From NCBI GenBank assembly GCA_022766905.1, contig JALEPU010000116.1:1-50254 (forward strand): a DNA stretch of 50,254 bases. The letters are read 5' to 3'. This DNA comes from Lachnospiraceae bacterium (lineage in GTDB: Bacteria > Bacillota > Clostridia > Lachnospirales > Lachnospiraceae). Numbering within the stretch: the first letter of the stretch is position 1; every line of letters begins with the position of its first letter. Positions 40,915 through 49,457 of this stretch are shown one piece after another. The notes beneath the pieces were generated by a model. That model searched no databases. It worked only from the letters and a program-made list of their open reading frames with translations, and was not told the origin of the DNA. The translations under genes and the position numbers were made by a program.

Positions 40915-43900
40915 TATCGCAAATGGTTTATTTCAGATATAATAGATTTTAAGAAAATTAACAGGTCTTTCTTTGCAATTTTTCCAATATTCACGATAAA
41001 CATCGGACTTTCTCCCAGTTTAAACTTCAATTGATTCCTTCTGGATTTTAAGAAAGGATCAATTTTATCCACATCGATTCTGGCTTTTGGATACATAGAC
41101 AGGAAAATCTGATCCCCTTTTTGTTCAATCTGTGTAATATAAGCTCCATGGGCCTGAGCTTTTAACAGGGCGACCTGCAAAAGATTCATGACAGCCGTTG
41201 GAATATTTCCATAGCGGTCAATCAGTTCATCCATCATATCATCATACTCTTCCTCATTGGAAAGACTGGCAATTCTTTTATAAAGTTCCAGTTTTAAGGT
41301 TTCATTTTTTACGTAGGAAGAGGGCAGATATGCGTCTACATTTAAGTCAATGGTTGTTTCAAAGTCAAGCTCTTCCTCTGTCTCTCCTTTTTGTTTCATT
41401 ACTGCTTCATTCAGCATTTTGCAGTACAAATCATAACCGACTGCTTCCATTCTTCCGGATTGTTCTGCCCCTAAAAGATTTCCCGCCCCTCTGATTTCCA
41501 GGTCTCTCATGGCAATTTTAAAGCCGGAACCTAAGTCTGTAAATTCCCGGATTGCTTTTAATCTTTTTTCTGCTGTTTCTTTTAACAGGGTGTTTTGCTT
41601 ATACATCAAAAATGCATAGGCAGAACGATTGGAGCGTCCTACCCGTCCCCGAAGCTGGTAAAGCTGTGACAGCCCAAAATTATTGGAGTCATGAATAATC
41701 ATTGTATTTACATTTGGAATATCCAGCCCGGTCTCAATGATGGTCGTAGACACCAGCACATCAATCTCACCATTGATAAACTGATACATAATCTTTTCCA
41801 GCTGTCTTTCACTCATCTGTCCATGGGCATAAGCAACCTGAGCATCCGGCACAAGAGAGGCTACTTTTTCTGTAATCTGCGCAATGTTATTGACCCGGTT
41901 GTACACATAATAGACCTGGCCGCCTCGGGATAACTCCCGGTTAATTGCCTCTCTTACCATCTCTTCGTTATATTCCATCACATAAGTCTGAATTGCCCTT
42001 CGGTCTACCGGCGGTTCCTCCAAAACACTCATATCCCGGATTCCTACCAGACTCATATGAAGGGTTCGGGGAATCGGTGTTGCGGAGAGAGCCAGCACAT
42101 CCACATCTTTTTTCATGTCTTTAATCTGTTCTTTATGATTGACCCCAAACCGCTGTTCTTCATCAATAATCAAAAGCCCCAGATCCTTAAACTGAACAGA
42201 CTTGGAAAGAACTTTGTGAGTCCCGATTACAATATCCACTCTTCCGTCCTTTAAACCCTGTATAGTTTCTTTCTGCTTCGCAGGAGTAATAAAACGGGAT
42301 AACATGGAAATCTGAATCGGAAAATCTTTCATTCTTTCCTGAAAGGTATTATAAATCTGCTGGGCCAGAATGGTAGTCGGAACCAGATAGACGACTTGTT
42401 TACTGTCTGACACTGCTTTAAAGGCTGCCCGGATCGCTACTTCCGTCTTTCCGTATCCTACATCTCCGCAGATCAGCCGATCCATGATCTTTTTACTTTC
42501 CATATCCTGTTTCACCGATTCAATTGCACGAAGCTGGTCCTGGGTTTCTTCGTATGGAAATAACTCTTCAAATTCTGTCTGCCAGACCGTATCCTTCGAA
42601 TAGGAAAATCCTTCCTTCGATTGGCGCACTGCATAAAGCTGTACCAGATCGTGGGCCAGTTTTTTTACATGGGTTCTTACTTCTGATTTTGTCTTCTCCC
42701 ACTCTGTACCGCCTAATTTATTTAATTTAGGCGGTTTGGACGAGGAACTGGCATACTTTTGAATCAGGTCCAGCTGAGTTGCCGGAATAAACAGATTGCT
42801 TCCTCCTTTGTATTCAATGCTGATGTAGTCTTTTCCCGTTCCATCCACATCGATTTGTTCAATTCCCCGGTAAATTCCCAGTCCATGTTTTTCATGTACC
42901 ACATAATCTCCAACATTCAGTTCCAGGAAACTTCCAATTTTTTGTCCCCCGTATCCTTTTCCCAGGTTTTTCTTTCGTTTTTTCCTCACCCGGGCGCTGA
43001 ATATATCTGTCTCAGAAATAACGACCAGACGTAAATCCGGGTATTCAAATCCTCTTTTCAGCTTACCGGGACTTACCACAATTTCCCCTTCTACCAAAGC
43101 CCGGTCAATTTCAGGTAAAAAGACAGCCGGAAGCTCTTCTTTAAAAATATCGTCCGCCAATCTTTTTGCCCGGGTCGTTGATGCGGATAAAATAACGATC
43201 TTATATTTTTTCTTTTTATAAGTTTTCAGGTCTTTCACCAGCTGGTCAAAGCTATTGTGGTAGGTTGCAACTGATTTGGTATCCAGGTGGAATGTCTCCC
43301 GGACCATTCCTTTTTCCAGCCCATACATCAAAAGGCTGAAATAAATCGTCTTTCTGGATGCGATTTTTGCCTCCACAGCTTCATAGTTCTCCAAAACATC
43401 GGCCTGTCCCGGAAGCATATATCCCTGGCTTAGCCGACTTTCCATACTTTCCTGAAATTCTTTTAAAAATGCCTCTGCCCGTTCTTTGATTCTGGCAGGC
43501 TCATCCCAGAAAATCAGCGTATCTTCTTTGGGAAGGTAATCCAGAAAAGAAACAGTATCCTCATAAAAATAGGATATCAGACTGTCCATCCCCATAGCTT
43601 TCTGGAATTCGCAAAGTTCTTCCTCGATCTGTCCCACGGTTTTTTTCAACCTTGCAGCCTGTTCTTTCTTTTTTTCCTCCCGGAGTAGATTGTATGCCCG
43701 TTCAAACTCTATTTTTATTTTTTTCAAACCCAGATCCCGCCGTTTTTTATCGACAATCATCTCTGTTGCGGGAAAAATGGATAAGTCTTCCACCTGTTCG
43801 ATGGATCTTTGACTGTCCGGATCAAAACTTCGAATGGAATCTACTTCTTCCCCCCAAAGTTCAATTCGGTAAGGAACTTCTTCTGTCAGTGGAAAAATGT

Positions 43901-44435
43901 CCAGAATTCCTCCCCGGATGGCAAACTGTCCCGGTCCATCTACCAAAACATTCTTTTCATAACCAAGATCCGTAAGACGTACTGCCAGTTTTTCAAAGTC
44001 CAGCCTATCCATGACTTTTATCGTAAAGACACCATCCTCAATTGTCTCTAACGGTGCCAGTTTATCTAAAAGTCCATCAATGGGCATGATAATCGTTGCC
44101 TCTTTTTGAGACACAATCTGCCTGATAATTTCCAGTCTTTGTTTTCCGATCAGATTGCCCTGAATATCAGCCTGATAAAAAAGAACATCTTTTGCCGGAT
44201 ACAAAAATACATTTCGATCAAAGTAGCTATAATCTTCGTATAATTCTCTTGCTCGTATTTCATTGTATGTTACGATCAGACGATAGGAAACATCCTTTCC
44301 CAGTGCATCTGCCAGATGACAATTCTGACTTTCCACACATCCGGTTACCTGAATCGGAAATTGTTTTTTTTCCATTGCGGCTCTGATTTTCCCAAAAACC
44401 GCCCATTCTTCCAACATTGCGCTTAGTATATGCAT
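40911..44435 (-). CDS. mfd: Transcription-repair coupling factor
   Basis: A 1174-residue ATPase that removes RNA polymerase stalled at DNA damage and brings in UvrA. Domains in order: UvrB-like N-terminal part (FAIRGGILDIFPLTEEVPYR), the RNA polymerase interacting CarD-like domain (NVGDYVVHEKHGLGIYRGIE), the RecG-like translocase with Walker A DRLICGDVGYGKTEVA, DEEQ box LLIIDEEQRFGV, motif III LSATPIPRTLHMSL and VSTTIIETGLDIPNVNT plus QLRGRVGRSNR, and the C-terminal regulatory domain. Full length for the family. It starts 12 bases after pth ends, the common pth-mfd order of Firmicutes. Confidence 0.97.
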   Translation of the reverse strand: MHILSAMLEEWAVFGKIRAAMEKKQFPIQVTGCVESQNCHLADALGKDVSYRLIVTYNEIRARELYEDYSYFDRNVFLYPAKDVLFYQADIQGNLIGKQRLEIIRQIVSQKEATIIMPIDGLLDKLAPLETIEDGVFTIKVMDRLDFEKLAVRLTDLGYEKNVLVDGPGQFAIRGGILDIFPLTEEVPYRIELWGEEVDSIRSFDPDSQRSIEQVEDLSIFPATEMIVDKKRRDLGLKKIKIEFERAYNLLREEKKKEQAARLKKTVGQIEEELCEFQKAMGMDSLISYFYEDTVSFLDYLPKEDTLIFWDEPARIKERAEAFLKEFQESMESRLSQGYMLPGQADVLENYEAVEAKIASRKTIYFSLLMYGLEKGMVRETFHLDTKSVATYHNSFDQLVKDLKTYKKKKYKIVILSASTTRAKRLADDIFKEELPAVFLPEIDRALVEGEIVVSPGKLKRGFEYPDLRLVVISETDIFSARVRKKRKKNLGKGYGGQKIGSFLELNVGDYVVHEKHGLGIYRGIEQIDVDGTGKDYISIEYKGGSNLFIPATQLDLIQKYASSSSKPPKLNKLGGTEWEKTKSEVRTHVKKLAHDLVQLYAVRQSKEGFSYSKDTVWQTEFEELFPYEETQDQLRAIESVKQDMESKKIMDRLICGDVGYGKTEVAIRAAFKAVSDSKQVVYLVPTTILAQQIYNTFQERMKDFPIQISMLSRFITPAKQKETIQGLKDGRVDIVIGTHKVLSKSVQFKDLGLLIIDEEQRFGVNHKEQIKDMKKDVDVLALSATPIPRTLHMSLVGIRDMSVLEEPPVDRRAIQTYVMEYNEEMVREAINRELSRGGQVYYVYNRVNNIAQITEKVASLVPDAQVAYAHGQMSERQLEKIMYQFINGEIDVLVSTTIIETGLDIPNVNTMIIHDSNNFGLSQLYQLRGRVGRSNRSAYAFLMYKQNTLLKETAEKRLKAIREFTDLGSGFKIAMRDLEIRGAGNLLGAEQSGRMEAVGYDLYCKMLNEAVMKQKGETEEELDFETTIDLNVDAYLPSSYVKNETLKLELYKRIASLSNEEEYDDMMDELIDRYGNIPTAVMNLLQVALLKAQAHGAYITQIEQKGDQIFLSMYPKARIDVDKIDPFLKSRRNQLKFKLGESPMFIVNIGKIAKKDLLIFLKSIISEINHLRY

Positions 44436-44447
44436 GTCTGCTTTCCT

Positions 44448-45014
44448 CTACTTTTTCTTATTATACTGATTCATAGCCTCTTCTATGTCATCCCAGACCA
44501 TAAGTGCAACAGCTTTTTTTACATCTTCAAGGACCTGTCCCAAAGCTTCTTTTTCTTCTTTGGGGAATCGGCTCAGCACATAATCTGCCAGATCCTGCCC
44601 TTCTCTTTTCGCTCCAATTCCGATCTTAATGCGAGGGAATTCCATCGTACCCAGATGGACAATGATACTTTTAATGCCGTTGTGTCCGCCTGCACTCCCT
44701 TTTTTCCGGATCCGCATTCTTCCCACATCCAACGTAGTATCATCGAAAATAATGATAATATCTTCCGGTGGTATTTTGTAATAATCTGAGATGGCTCTTA
44801 CCGCTTCCCCGCTTAAATTCATGTAAGTGACCGGTTTTGCCAGAATCACTTTCTGTCCTTCGATAGCTCCTTTTCCGATCAAGGCTTTATGTCTTAAACT
44901 ATCCACCGGAATATGATATTCTTCACTCAAAGCATCAATTGCCATAAACCCAATATTGTGTCTTGTATTTTCATATTCTTTTGTTGGATTTCCCAATCCT
45001 ACGATTAATTTCAT
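44448..45014 (-). CDS. pth: Peptidyl-tRNA hydrolase
   Basis: A 188-residue enzyme that frees tRNA from peptidyl-tRNA dropped by ribosomes. MKLIVGLGNPTKEYENTRHN contains the catalytic His of the family, VTYMNLSGEAVR, DDTTLDVGRMRIRKKGSAGG and HNGIKSIIVHLG follow as expected. I use the ATG at 45014, where the conserved fold begins; AGAGAGG lies some 13 bases upstream, rather far. It forms an operon with mfd and has a promoter at 45059-45087. Confidence 0.96.
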   Translation of the reverse strand: MKLIVGLGNPTKEYENTRHNIGFMAIDALSEEYHIPVDSLRHKALIGKGAIEGQKVILAKPVTYMNLSGEAVRAISDYYKIPPEDIIIIFDDTTLDVGRMRIRKKGSAGGHNGIKSIIVHLGTMEFPRIKIGIGAKREGQDLADYVLSRFPKEEKEALGQVLEDVKKAVALMVWDDIEEAMNQYNKKK

Positions 45015-45058
45015 ATTAAAAATCTGCCTCTCTGTTTTCATTTTGATACACTTCGTCT

Positions 45059-45087
45059 ATTATAAATAGGAATCTTTGTTTTGTCCA
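45059..45087 (-). promoter_or_regulatory. Promoter of pth-mfd (TGGACA-17-TATAAT)
   Basis: On the minus strand TGGACA (45087-45082) and TATAAT (45064-45059) are 17 bases apart, 45 bases ahead of the pth start. Confidence 0.8.
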
Positions 45088-45119
45088 GTAAAACACTGGT
45101 TTTTCGGCTATCCTTCTTA

Positions 45120-45148
45120 TTGCTATTTTATGCTGTTTTCAGTATAAT
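45120..45148 (+). promoter_or_regulatory. Promoter of malQ (TTGCTA-17-TATAAT)
   Basis: TTGCTA at 45120-45125 and TATAAT at 45143-45148 are 17 bases apart, 32 bases ahead of the malQ start codon, which follows TTTTAGGAG. Confidence 0.85.
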
Positions 45149-45179
45149 AATAAAAAATACCTTTTAGGAGATTGCCATT

Positions 45180-46721
45180 ATGAAAAAAACAGTAAAACAA
45201 ACTACACTAGGAAGGAAAGCAGGAATCTTAGTCCATCCTACTTCCTTTCCCGGACCTTACGGAATCGGCGATTTAGGACCGGCTGCCTACCGTTTCCTGG
45301 ACTTTCTGAAAAAGGCAGGACAAACCCTGTGGCAGGTTCTTCCACTTGGACCTACAGGAGCAGAAGGTTCCCCTTATCAGTCTTACTCTTCTTTTGCCGG
45401 ACAAACCCTTTTGATCAGCCCGGAAAAGTGTGTGGAATATGGGCTTTTAGAGCAGTCTGACCTGAATCATTTTTATCCGGTCGATGGAAAAAGAGTGGAT
45501 TACAGCAATATCCTGGCCTGCAAAGAACCATTTTTCAAAAAAGCATTTCAGACTTTTTTAACTTTGATTGACAGTCAGGATCCACTGGCAAAAGAATTTA
45601 AGACATTTAAGAGAAAGCAGAACTACTGGCTTTCTGATTACAGCCTGTTTATGGCTCTGAAAAAACATTTTGACGGGAAATCCTGGCACAAATGGCCAAA
45701 GGAAATCCGCCGTCCGGACCAGAAGACGAAAAACCGATGGAAAAAAGAATTATCAGATGAGATCTTATACGAAGAATTTCTCCAGTTCATTTTCTATAAA
45801 CAATGGTTTGAATTAAAAGCCTATGCCAATGAAAAAGGAATCTCCATCATTGGCGATATTCCGATCTTTGTTTCCGATGACAGTGCAGATGTCTGGGCTT
45901 CCCCGGAACTGTTCTATGTCAACAAAGACGGATTCCCAACTGTGGTATCCGGAGTTCCGCCGGATTATTTCAGCGAGACCGGACAGCTTTGGGGAAATCC
46001 TCTTTACAAATGGCCGGCTCACAAAGAAACAGGTTATGCATGGTGGATTAGCAGAATCAAAGCCCAGCTTGCCCTTTGCGATTATCTCAGAATCGATCAT
46101 TTCCGGGCATTTCAGGATTACTGGTCTATTCCTGCCAAAGCGAAGACAGCTTTAGAAGGCAAATGGAAACCAGGTCCAAGAGAAGAGTTTTTCGAGGCTC
46201 TTCAGAATGCTCTTGGAGAAGATCTTCCTATTATTGCAGAGGACCTTGGAATCATCACCGACGAAGTAAGATCACTGCGGGATAAAGTAGGCCTTCCCGG
46301 TATGAAGATCTTACAGTTTGCCTTTGACGGTGATCCTCACAATGATTATCTGCCTCACAGCTTCCAGACTACCAACTGTGTCTGCTACAGCGGTACCCAT
46401 GATAATAATACAACCGTAGGCTGGTACAAAGAAGCTGATGAAAAGACCAGAGACACTGTCCGCTGTTACATGAATACAGACGGCAACCGGATTCACTGGG
46501 ATTTCATCCGCACCTGTTATGGTACCATAGCAGAAAAAGCGATTGTTCCGATTCAGGATATATTCGGACAGGACGAACAGGAACGTATGAATGTTCCCGG
46601 AGTACCTACCGGTAACTGGGGATATCGTTTTTCTGAACACTTACTGACTGACGAGCTGGCATCTCATCTTTTATTTATTACAAAATTATACGGCAGGGAA
46701 CCGAAAGGCCTGTCTGAATAA
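45180..46721 (+). CDS. malQ: 4-alpha-glucanotransferase
   Basis: A 513-residue GH77 amylomaltase that moves glucan chains between maltodextrins or glycogen. Marks are RKAGILVHPTSFPGPYGIGD, LWQVLPLGPTGAEGSPYQSY (substrate binding), IIGDIPIFVSDDSADVWASP, LRIDHFRAFQDYW (catalytic Asp in RIDHF), PIIAEDLGIITDEV (catalytic Glu region) and YSGTHDNNTTVGWY (transition-state Asp). It is the first gene of a plus-strand group with plsC, which starts 18 bases later. Confidence 0.96.
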   Translation: MKKTVKQTTLGRKAGILVHPTSFPGPYGIGDLGPAAYRFLDFLKKAGQTLWQVLPLGPTGAEGSPYQSYSSFAGQTLLISPEKCVEYGLLEQSDLNHFYPVDGKRVDYSNILACKEPFFKKAFQTFLTLIDSQDPLAKEFKTFKRKQNYWLSDYSLFMALKKHFDGKSWHKWPKEIRRPDQKTKNRWKKELSDEILYEEFLQFIFYKQWFELKAYANEKGISIIGDIPIFVSDDSADVWASPELFYVNKDGFPTVVSGVPPDYFSETGQLWGNPLYKWPAHKETGYAWWISRIKAQLALCDYLRIDHFRAFQDYWSIPAKAKTALEGKWKPGPREEFFEALQNALGEDLPIIAEDLGIITDEVRSLRDKVGLPGMKILQFAFDGDPHNDYLPHSFQTTNCVCYSGTHDNNTTVGWYKEADEKTRDTVRCYMNTDGNRIHWDFIRTCYGTIAEKAIVPIQDIFGQDEQERMNVPGVPTGNWGYRFSEHLLTDELASHLLFITKLYGREPKGLSE

Positions 46722-46739
46722 CAGAAAGAAAGGATCGCT

Positions 46740-47468
46740 ATGAGAGCTTTTTTCATTGTATTATTTATTGTTGTATTTTTTATTGTTACTATTCCCCTTG
46801 ATCTTATTTTATTTCTTGTCGGCAAGATAAATCCCGGACTTCAGATATCCATCTGTCAGTCCATTGTACGTGCCGCATTCCGGGGAATTCTTGCAATTGC
46901 GGGAGCAGACATTACAGTGGAAGGACTGGAAAATATTCCCGACGAAGCAGTTTTATTTGTGGGAAATCATCAAAGCTATTTTGATATTTTGTGTACCTGT
47001 ATTTTCATCAAACGAGGAGTTGGTTACGTAGCCAAGAAAGAGATGGAGAAAATTCCATTCTTAAGCCTTTGGATGAGAGGCATCAACTGCCTGTTTTTAG
47101 ACCGGGAAAATATTAAAGAAGGATTAAAAACCATCTTAAAAGGAGTAGAGGAATTGAAAAAAGGCTATTCCATGTTTATCTTTCCGGAAGGAACGAGAAA
47201 TCAAGGTGCCGAGATGCTTCCATTCAAAGAAGGAAGTACCAAGATGGCGGAAAAAGCCAAGGTCCCTGTTATTCCCGTTGCAATTACAGGAACCGCTGAC
47301 CTGTTTGAGAACAACCATGGTTTAAAAGTAACACCTGCAAAAATCCACGTTGCTTTCGGAACACCAATCATTCCTTCCATACTGCCGAAAGAAGAAAGAA
47401 AATTCCTTGGTGCTTACGTACAAAGCCAGATTAAAACCATGCTTTCTTCTTATGAAGCAACTGCTTAG
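46740..47468 (+). CDS. plsC: 1-acyl-sn-glycerol-3-phosphate acyltransferase
   Basis: A 242-residue membrane-bound acyltransferase that makes phosphatidic acid. The N-terminus MRAFFIVLFIVVFFIVTIPL is a membrane helix. The acyltransferase blocks are FVGNHQSYFDIL (HX4D variant NHQSYFD), LFLDRENIKEG, MFIFPEGTRNQGAEM and VIPVAITGTADLF. It lies 18 bases after malQ; co-transcription is likely although the pathways differ. Confidence 0.93.
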   Translation: MRAFFIVLFIVVFFIVTIPLDLILFLVGKINPGLQISICQSIVRAAFRGILAIAGADITVEGLENIPDEAVLFVGNHQSYFDILCTCIFIKRGVGYVAKKEMEKIPFLSLWMRGINCLFLDRENIKEGLKTILKGVEELKKGYSMFIFPEGTRNQGAEMLPFKEGSTKMAEKAKVPVIPVAITGTADLFENNHGLKVTPAKIHVAFGTPIIPSILPKEERKFLGAYVQSQIKTMLSSYEATA

Positions 47469-47479
47469 AGAAAAAAAGA

Positions 47480-47507
47480 TTGCATATTTTCCAAAAAATG
47501 ATACAAT
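47480..47507 (+). promoter_or_regulatory. Promoter TTGCAT-16-TACAAT
   Basis: TTGCAT at 47480-47485 and TACAAT at 47502-47507 are 16 bases apart and precede the small membrane protein gene at 47575, which has its own AGGAGG site. Confidence 0.6.
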
Positions 47508-47574
47508 AGAATGGATATGCACAAAAGATGTGCCGGGACAACGATGAATCATCATATAAGAGGAGGTAGATTCC

Positions 47575-48078
47575 ATGAATCCATGGATTATATTTGCCAT
47601 CTGTCTTGTGATTGCCATCGCAATTTTAGCCGGTCTGTATTTTTACGGTCGGAAACTGCAAAACAAACAGGTGGAACAAAGAGAACAATTAAATGCTGCT
47701 GCACAGAATGTTACCATGCTGGTGATTGACAAAAAGAAGATGAAACTAAATGAAGCCAATCTTCCAAAAATTGTAATGGAACAGACCCCTAAGTATCTGC
47801 GTCGTTCCAAAATTCCGGTTGTAAAAGCAAAGATTGGTCCAAAGATCATGACTCTGATCTGCGATGAAGAGATTTATGATCAGGTTCCTGTAAAAGCAGA
47901 AATCAAAGCACAGGTAAGCGGACTTTATATCATGAGTATCCGTAATTTCCGAAATGCTCCTGTCCCAGAAGTACCGAAAAAGGGAATTATGGCAAAACTT
48001 CGAATGAAGGCAAACAAAGCCAATCAGGAATTACTCGACGAAAAAGCAGCAGAAAGCAAAAGCAAAAAGAAAAAATAA
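47575..48078 (+). CDS. Membrane-anchored protein of unknown function (167 aa)
   Basis: A single N-terminal helix (WIIFAICLVIAIAILAGLYF) is followed by a short charged linker and a soluble part: MLVIDKKKMKLNEANLPKIV, TPKYLRRSKIPVVKAKIGPK, IMTLICDEEIYDQVPVKAEI and a beta-rich YIMSIRNFRNAPV. The end is strongly basic (ESKSKKKK). The positive charge after the helix suggests that the main domain is cytoplasmic. I know similar proteins only as conserved hypotheticals in Lachnospiraceae. AGAGGAGG precedes the ATG. Function unknown. Confidence 0.75.
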   Translation: MNPWIIFAICLVIAIAILAGLYFYGRKLQNKQVEQREQLNAAAQNVTMLVIDKKKMKLNEANLPKIVMEQTPKYLRRSKIPVVKAKIGPKIMTLICDEEIYDQVPVKAEIKAQVSGLYIMSIRNFRNAPVPEVPKKGIMAKLRMKANKANQELLDEKAAESKSKKKK

Positions 48079-48096
48079 GTGACAGATTATAGGTAA

Positions 48097-48134
48097 AAAA
48101 AGCTTCGGCCGGTTCATCACCGCCGAAGCTTTTC
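48097..48134. terminator. Bidirectional terminator between convergent genes
   Basis: AAAAGCTTCGGC and GCCGAAGCTTTT pair over 12 bp around a 13-base loop, with A and T runs on both sides, between the plus-strand gene ending at 48078 and cbiN ending at 48170. Confidence 0.9.
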
Positions 48135-48169
48135 TAATTCATTCTTCTATCAATCTGCCGGGACAAATG

Positions 48170-48493
48170 CTATAGTTCTTTATCTTCTTTGCCCAGCTTC
48201 TTTCTCTCATACATTCTTCCTGCAATAAAAGCAATGATTCCGACACCAATTCCTGTCTGCAAACAGAAGACCAGACTTTCAATCTCGCCTGGAAGCTCGC
48301 CGCCAATCAATTGTTCCAGCACCGGTGTAAACCATGGTTCATAGCTTTCTCCGCTGATTTCTTCTACCATTACGCTTCCTGCATCGTCGGAACCGCCAAA
48401 CTCCGCTCCTCTTAAAGCAAGAAAAGGAATCACAGCCATTAAAATTACAACCACCAAAAGAATTAAAATCAGTCTCTTATCTTTCTTACTCAT
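48170..48493 (-). CDS. cbiN: Energy-coupling factor cobalt transporter, CbiN subunit
   Basis: A 107-residue protein with two membrane helices (LILILLVVVILMAVIPFLAL and GIGVGIIAFIAGRMYERKKL) separated by an outside loop of about 45 residues containing AEFGGSDDAGS and EPWFTPVLEQL. This is the usual CbiN layout; CbiN stimulates cobalt uptake by CbiM. Its start lies one base after the cbiM stop, so the two are translated together. Confidence 0.88.
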   Translation of the reverse strand: MSKKDKRLILILLVVVILMAVIPFLALRGAEFGGSDDAGSVMVEEISGESYEPWFTPVLEQLIGGELPGEIESLVFCLQTGIGVGIIAFIAGRMYERKKLGKEDKEL

Positions 48494-48494
48494 G

Positions 48495-49244
48495 CTACGC
48501 TTCCTCCTTTAAAAAACCAATGGATGCCAGTTCAGTTTTTGCAAAGGATTCCAGACCAATAATTACGATTACGGACAAAATACCTTCAATAATTGCAAGC
48601 GGAAGCTGTGTTGTAGCAAATATGCCCAGGAATTTCACCAGGGAAGCAAGAACTCCACCTTCCGCAGACGGATAAGCCAAAGCAAGCTGGAAACTTGTCA
48701 CGCAATAGGTAAATAAGTCACCTACTGCTGCTGCAATAAATACAGAAATTCTTCTATTGATGCCGGCCTTGGACAGTCCCTTATATAAACCATAAGAAAC
48801 AAGAGGTCCGGCAATCGCCATGGAAAATGTATTCGCTCCTAAGGTTGTCAGACCACCATGAGCTAACAAAATTGCCTGAAAAACCAATACGATGATTCCC
48901 AGAATACTGGTTGCACATGGTCCGAATAAAATAGCACCTAAACCTGTTCCCGTCATATGAGAACAGCTTCCTGTTACAGAAGGAATCTTCAAAGAAGAAA
49001 TTACAAATACAAAGGCACCGCACATCGCCAGAATTGTAAGAGCTCTCCTCTCCTCTGTTAACGTCTTCCTGATGGAAAAAAATCCAAGTACCACAAATGG
49101 GATACAGATTACTCCCCATGCGATACAGTAACTGCCCGGAAGATAGCCTTCCATAATGTGCATTGCATTCGAAACAGGTGCTACCGCACAAAGCACTGCA
49201 AATGCCAATGCGAATCCAAAGATTCTCTTTTGTTTGTTTGTCAT
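48495..49244 (-). CDS. cbiM: Cobalt transporter substrate-capture subunit CbiM
   Basis: A 249-residue membrane protein with about seven helices. The metal-binding N-terminus is created after signal-like processing at [20 protein letters not shown], where Met-His binds Co2+. [20 protein letters not shown] and [20 protein letters not shown] are further CbiM/NikM marks. The HIMEGYLP form and the CbiN partner point to cobalt rather than nickel. CbiQ is not seen; it may lie beyond the window next to cbiO. It has its own promoter at 49345-49373. Confidence 0.92.
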   Translation of the reverse strand: MTNKQKRIFGFALAFAVLCAVAPVSNAMHIMEGYLPGSYCIAWGVICIPFVVLGFFSIRKTLTEERRALTILAMCGAFVFVISSLKIPSVTGSCSHMTGTGLGAILFGPCATSILGIIVLVFQAILLAHGGLTTLGANTFSMAIAGPLVSYGLYKGLSKAGINRRISVFIAAAVGDLFTYCVTSFQLALAYPSAEGGVLASLVKFLGIFATTQLPLAIIEGILSVIVIIGLESFAKTELASIGFLKEEA

Positions 49245-49344
49245 CTTGTTACTCTCCTTTCAAATAAATCCTAATCGTGAAAAACCAAATCAAAAACCGA
49301 TAGAATAACATGAAAAGTTTTTGATTTTCTTGATTAGTACATTT

Positions 49345-49373
49345 ATTTTACCCTTGCAAAAAATATTTGTCAA
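49345..49373 (-). promoter_or_regulatory. Promoter of cbiM-cbiN (TTGACA-17-TAAAAT)
   Basis: On the minus strand TTGACA (49373-49368) and TAAAAT (49350-49345) are 17 bases apart. The leader of about 95 bases can fold as ATCAAAAAC/GTTTTTGAT inside an outer TAATC/GATTA pair. It is too short for a cobalamin riboswitch. Confidence 0.85.
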
Positions 49374-49457
49374 TGAAGAGAGCTGGACTTGATTGCCCAC
49401 TGACTATCCATTTTTTTTAATTTCCTTATATTTTTATGGTAATTTTTTGTTCATCAT

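Noticed and set aside
49245-49457. Cobalamin riboswitch ahead of cbiM
   Set aside because: The leader after the promoter is about 95 bases and shows no B12 box or multi-arm core.
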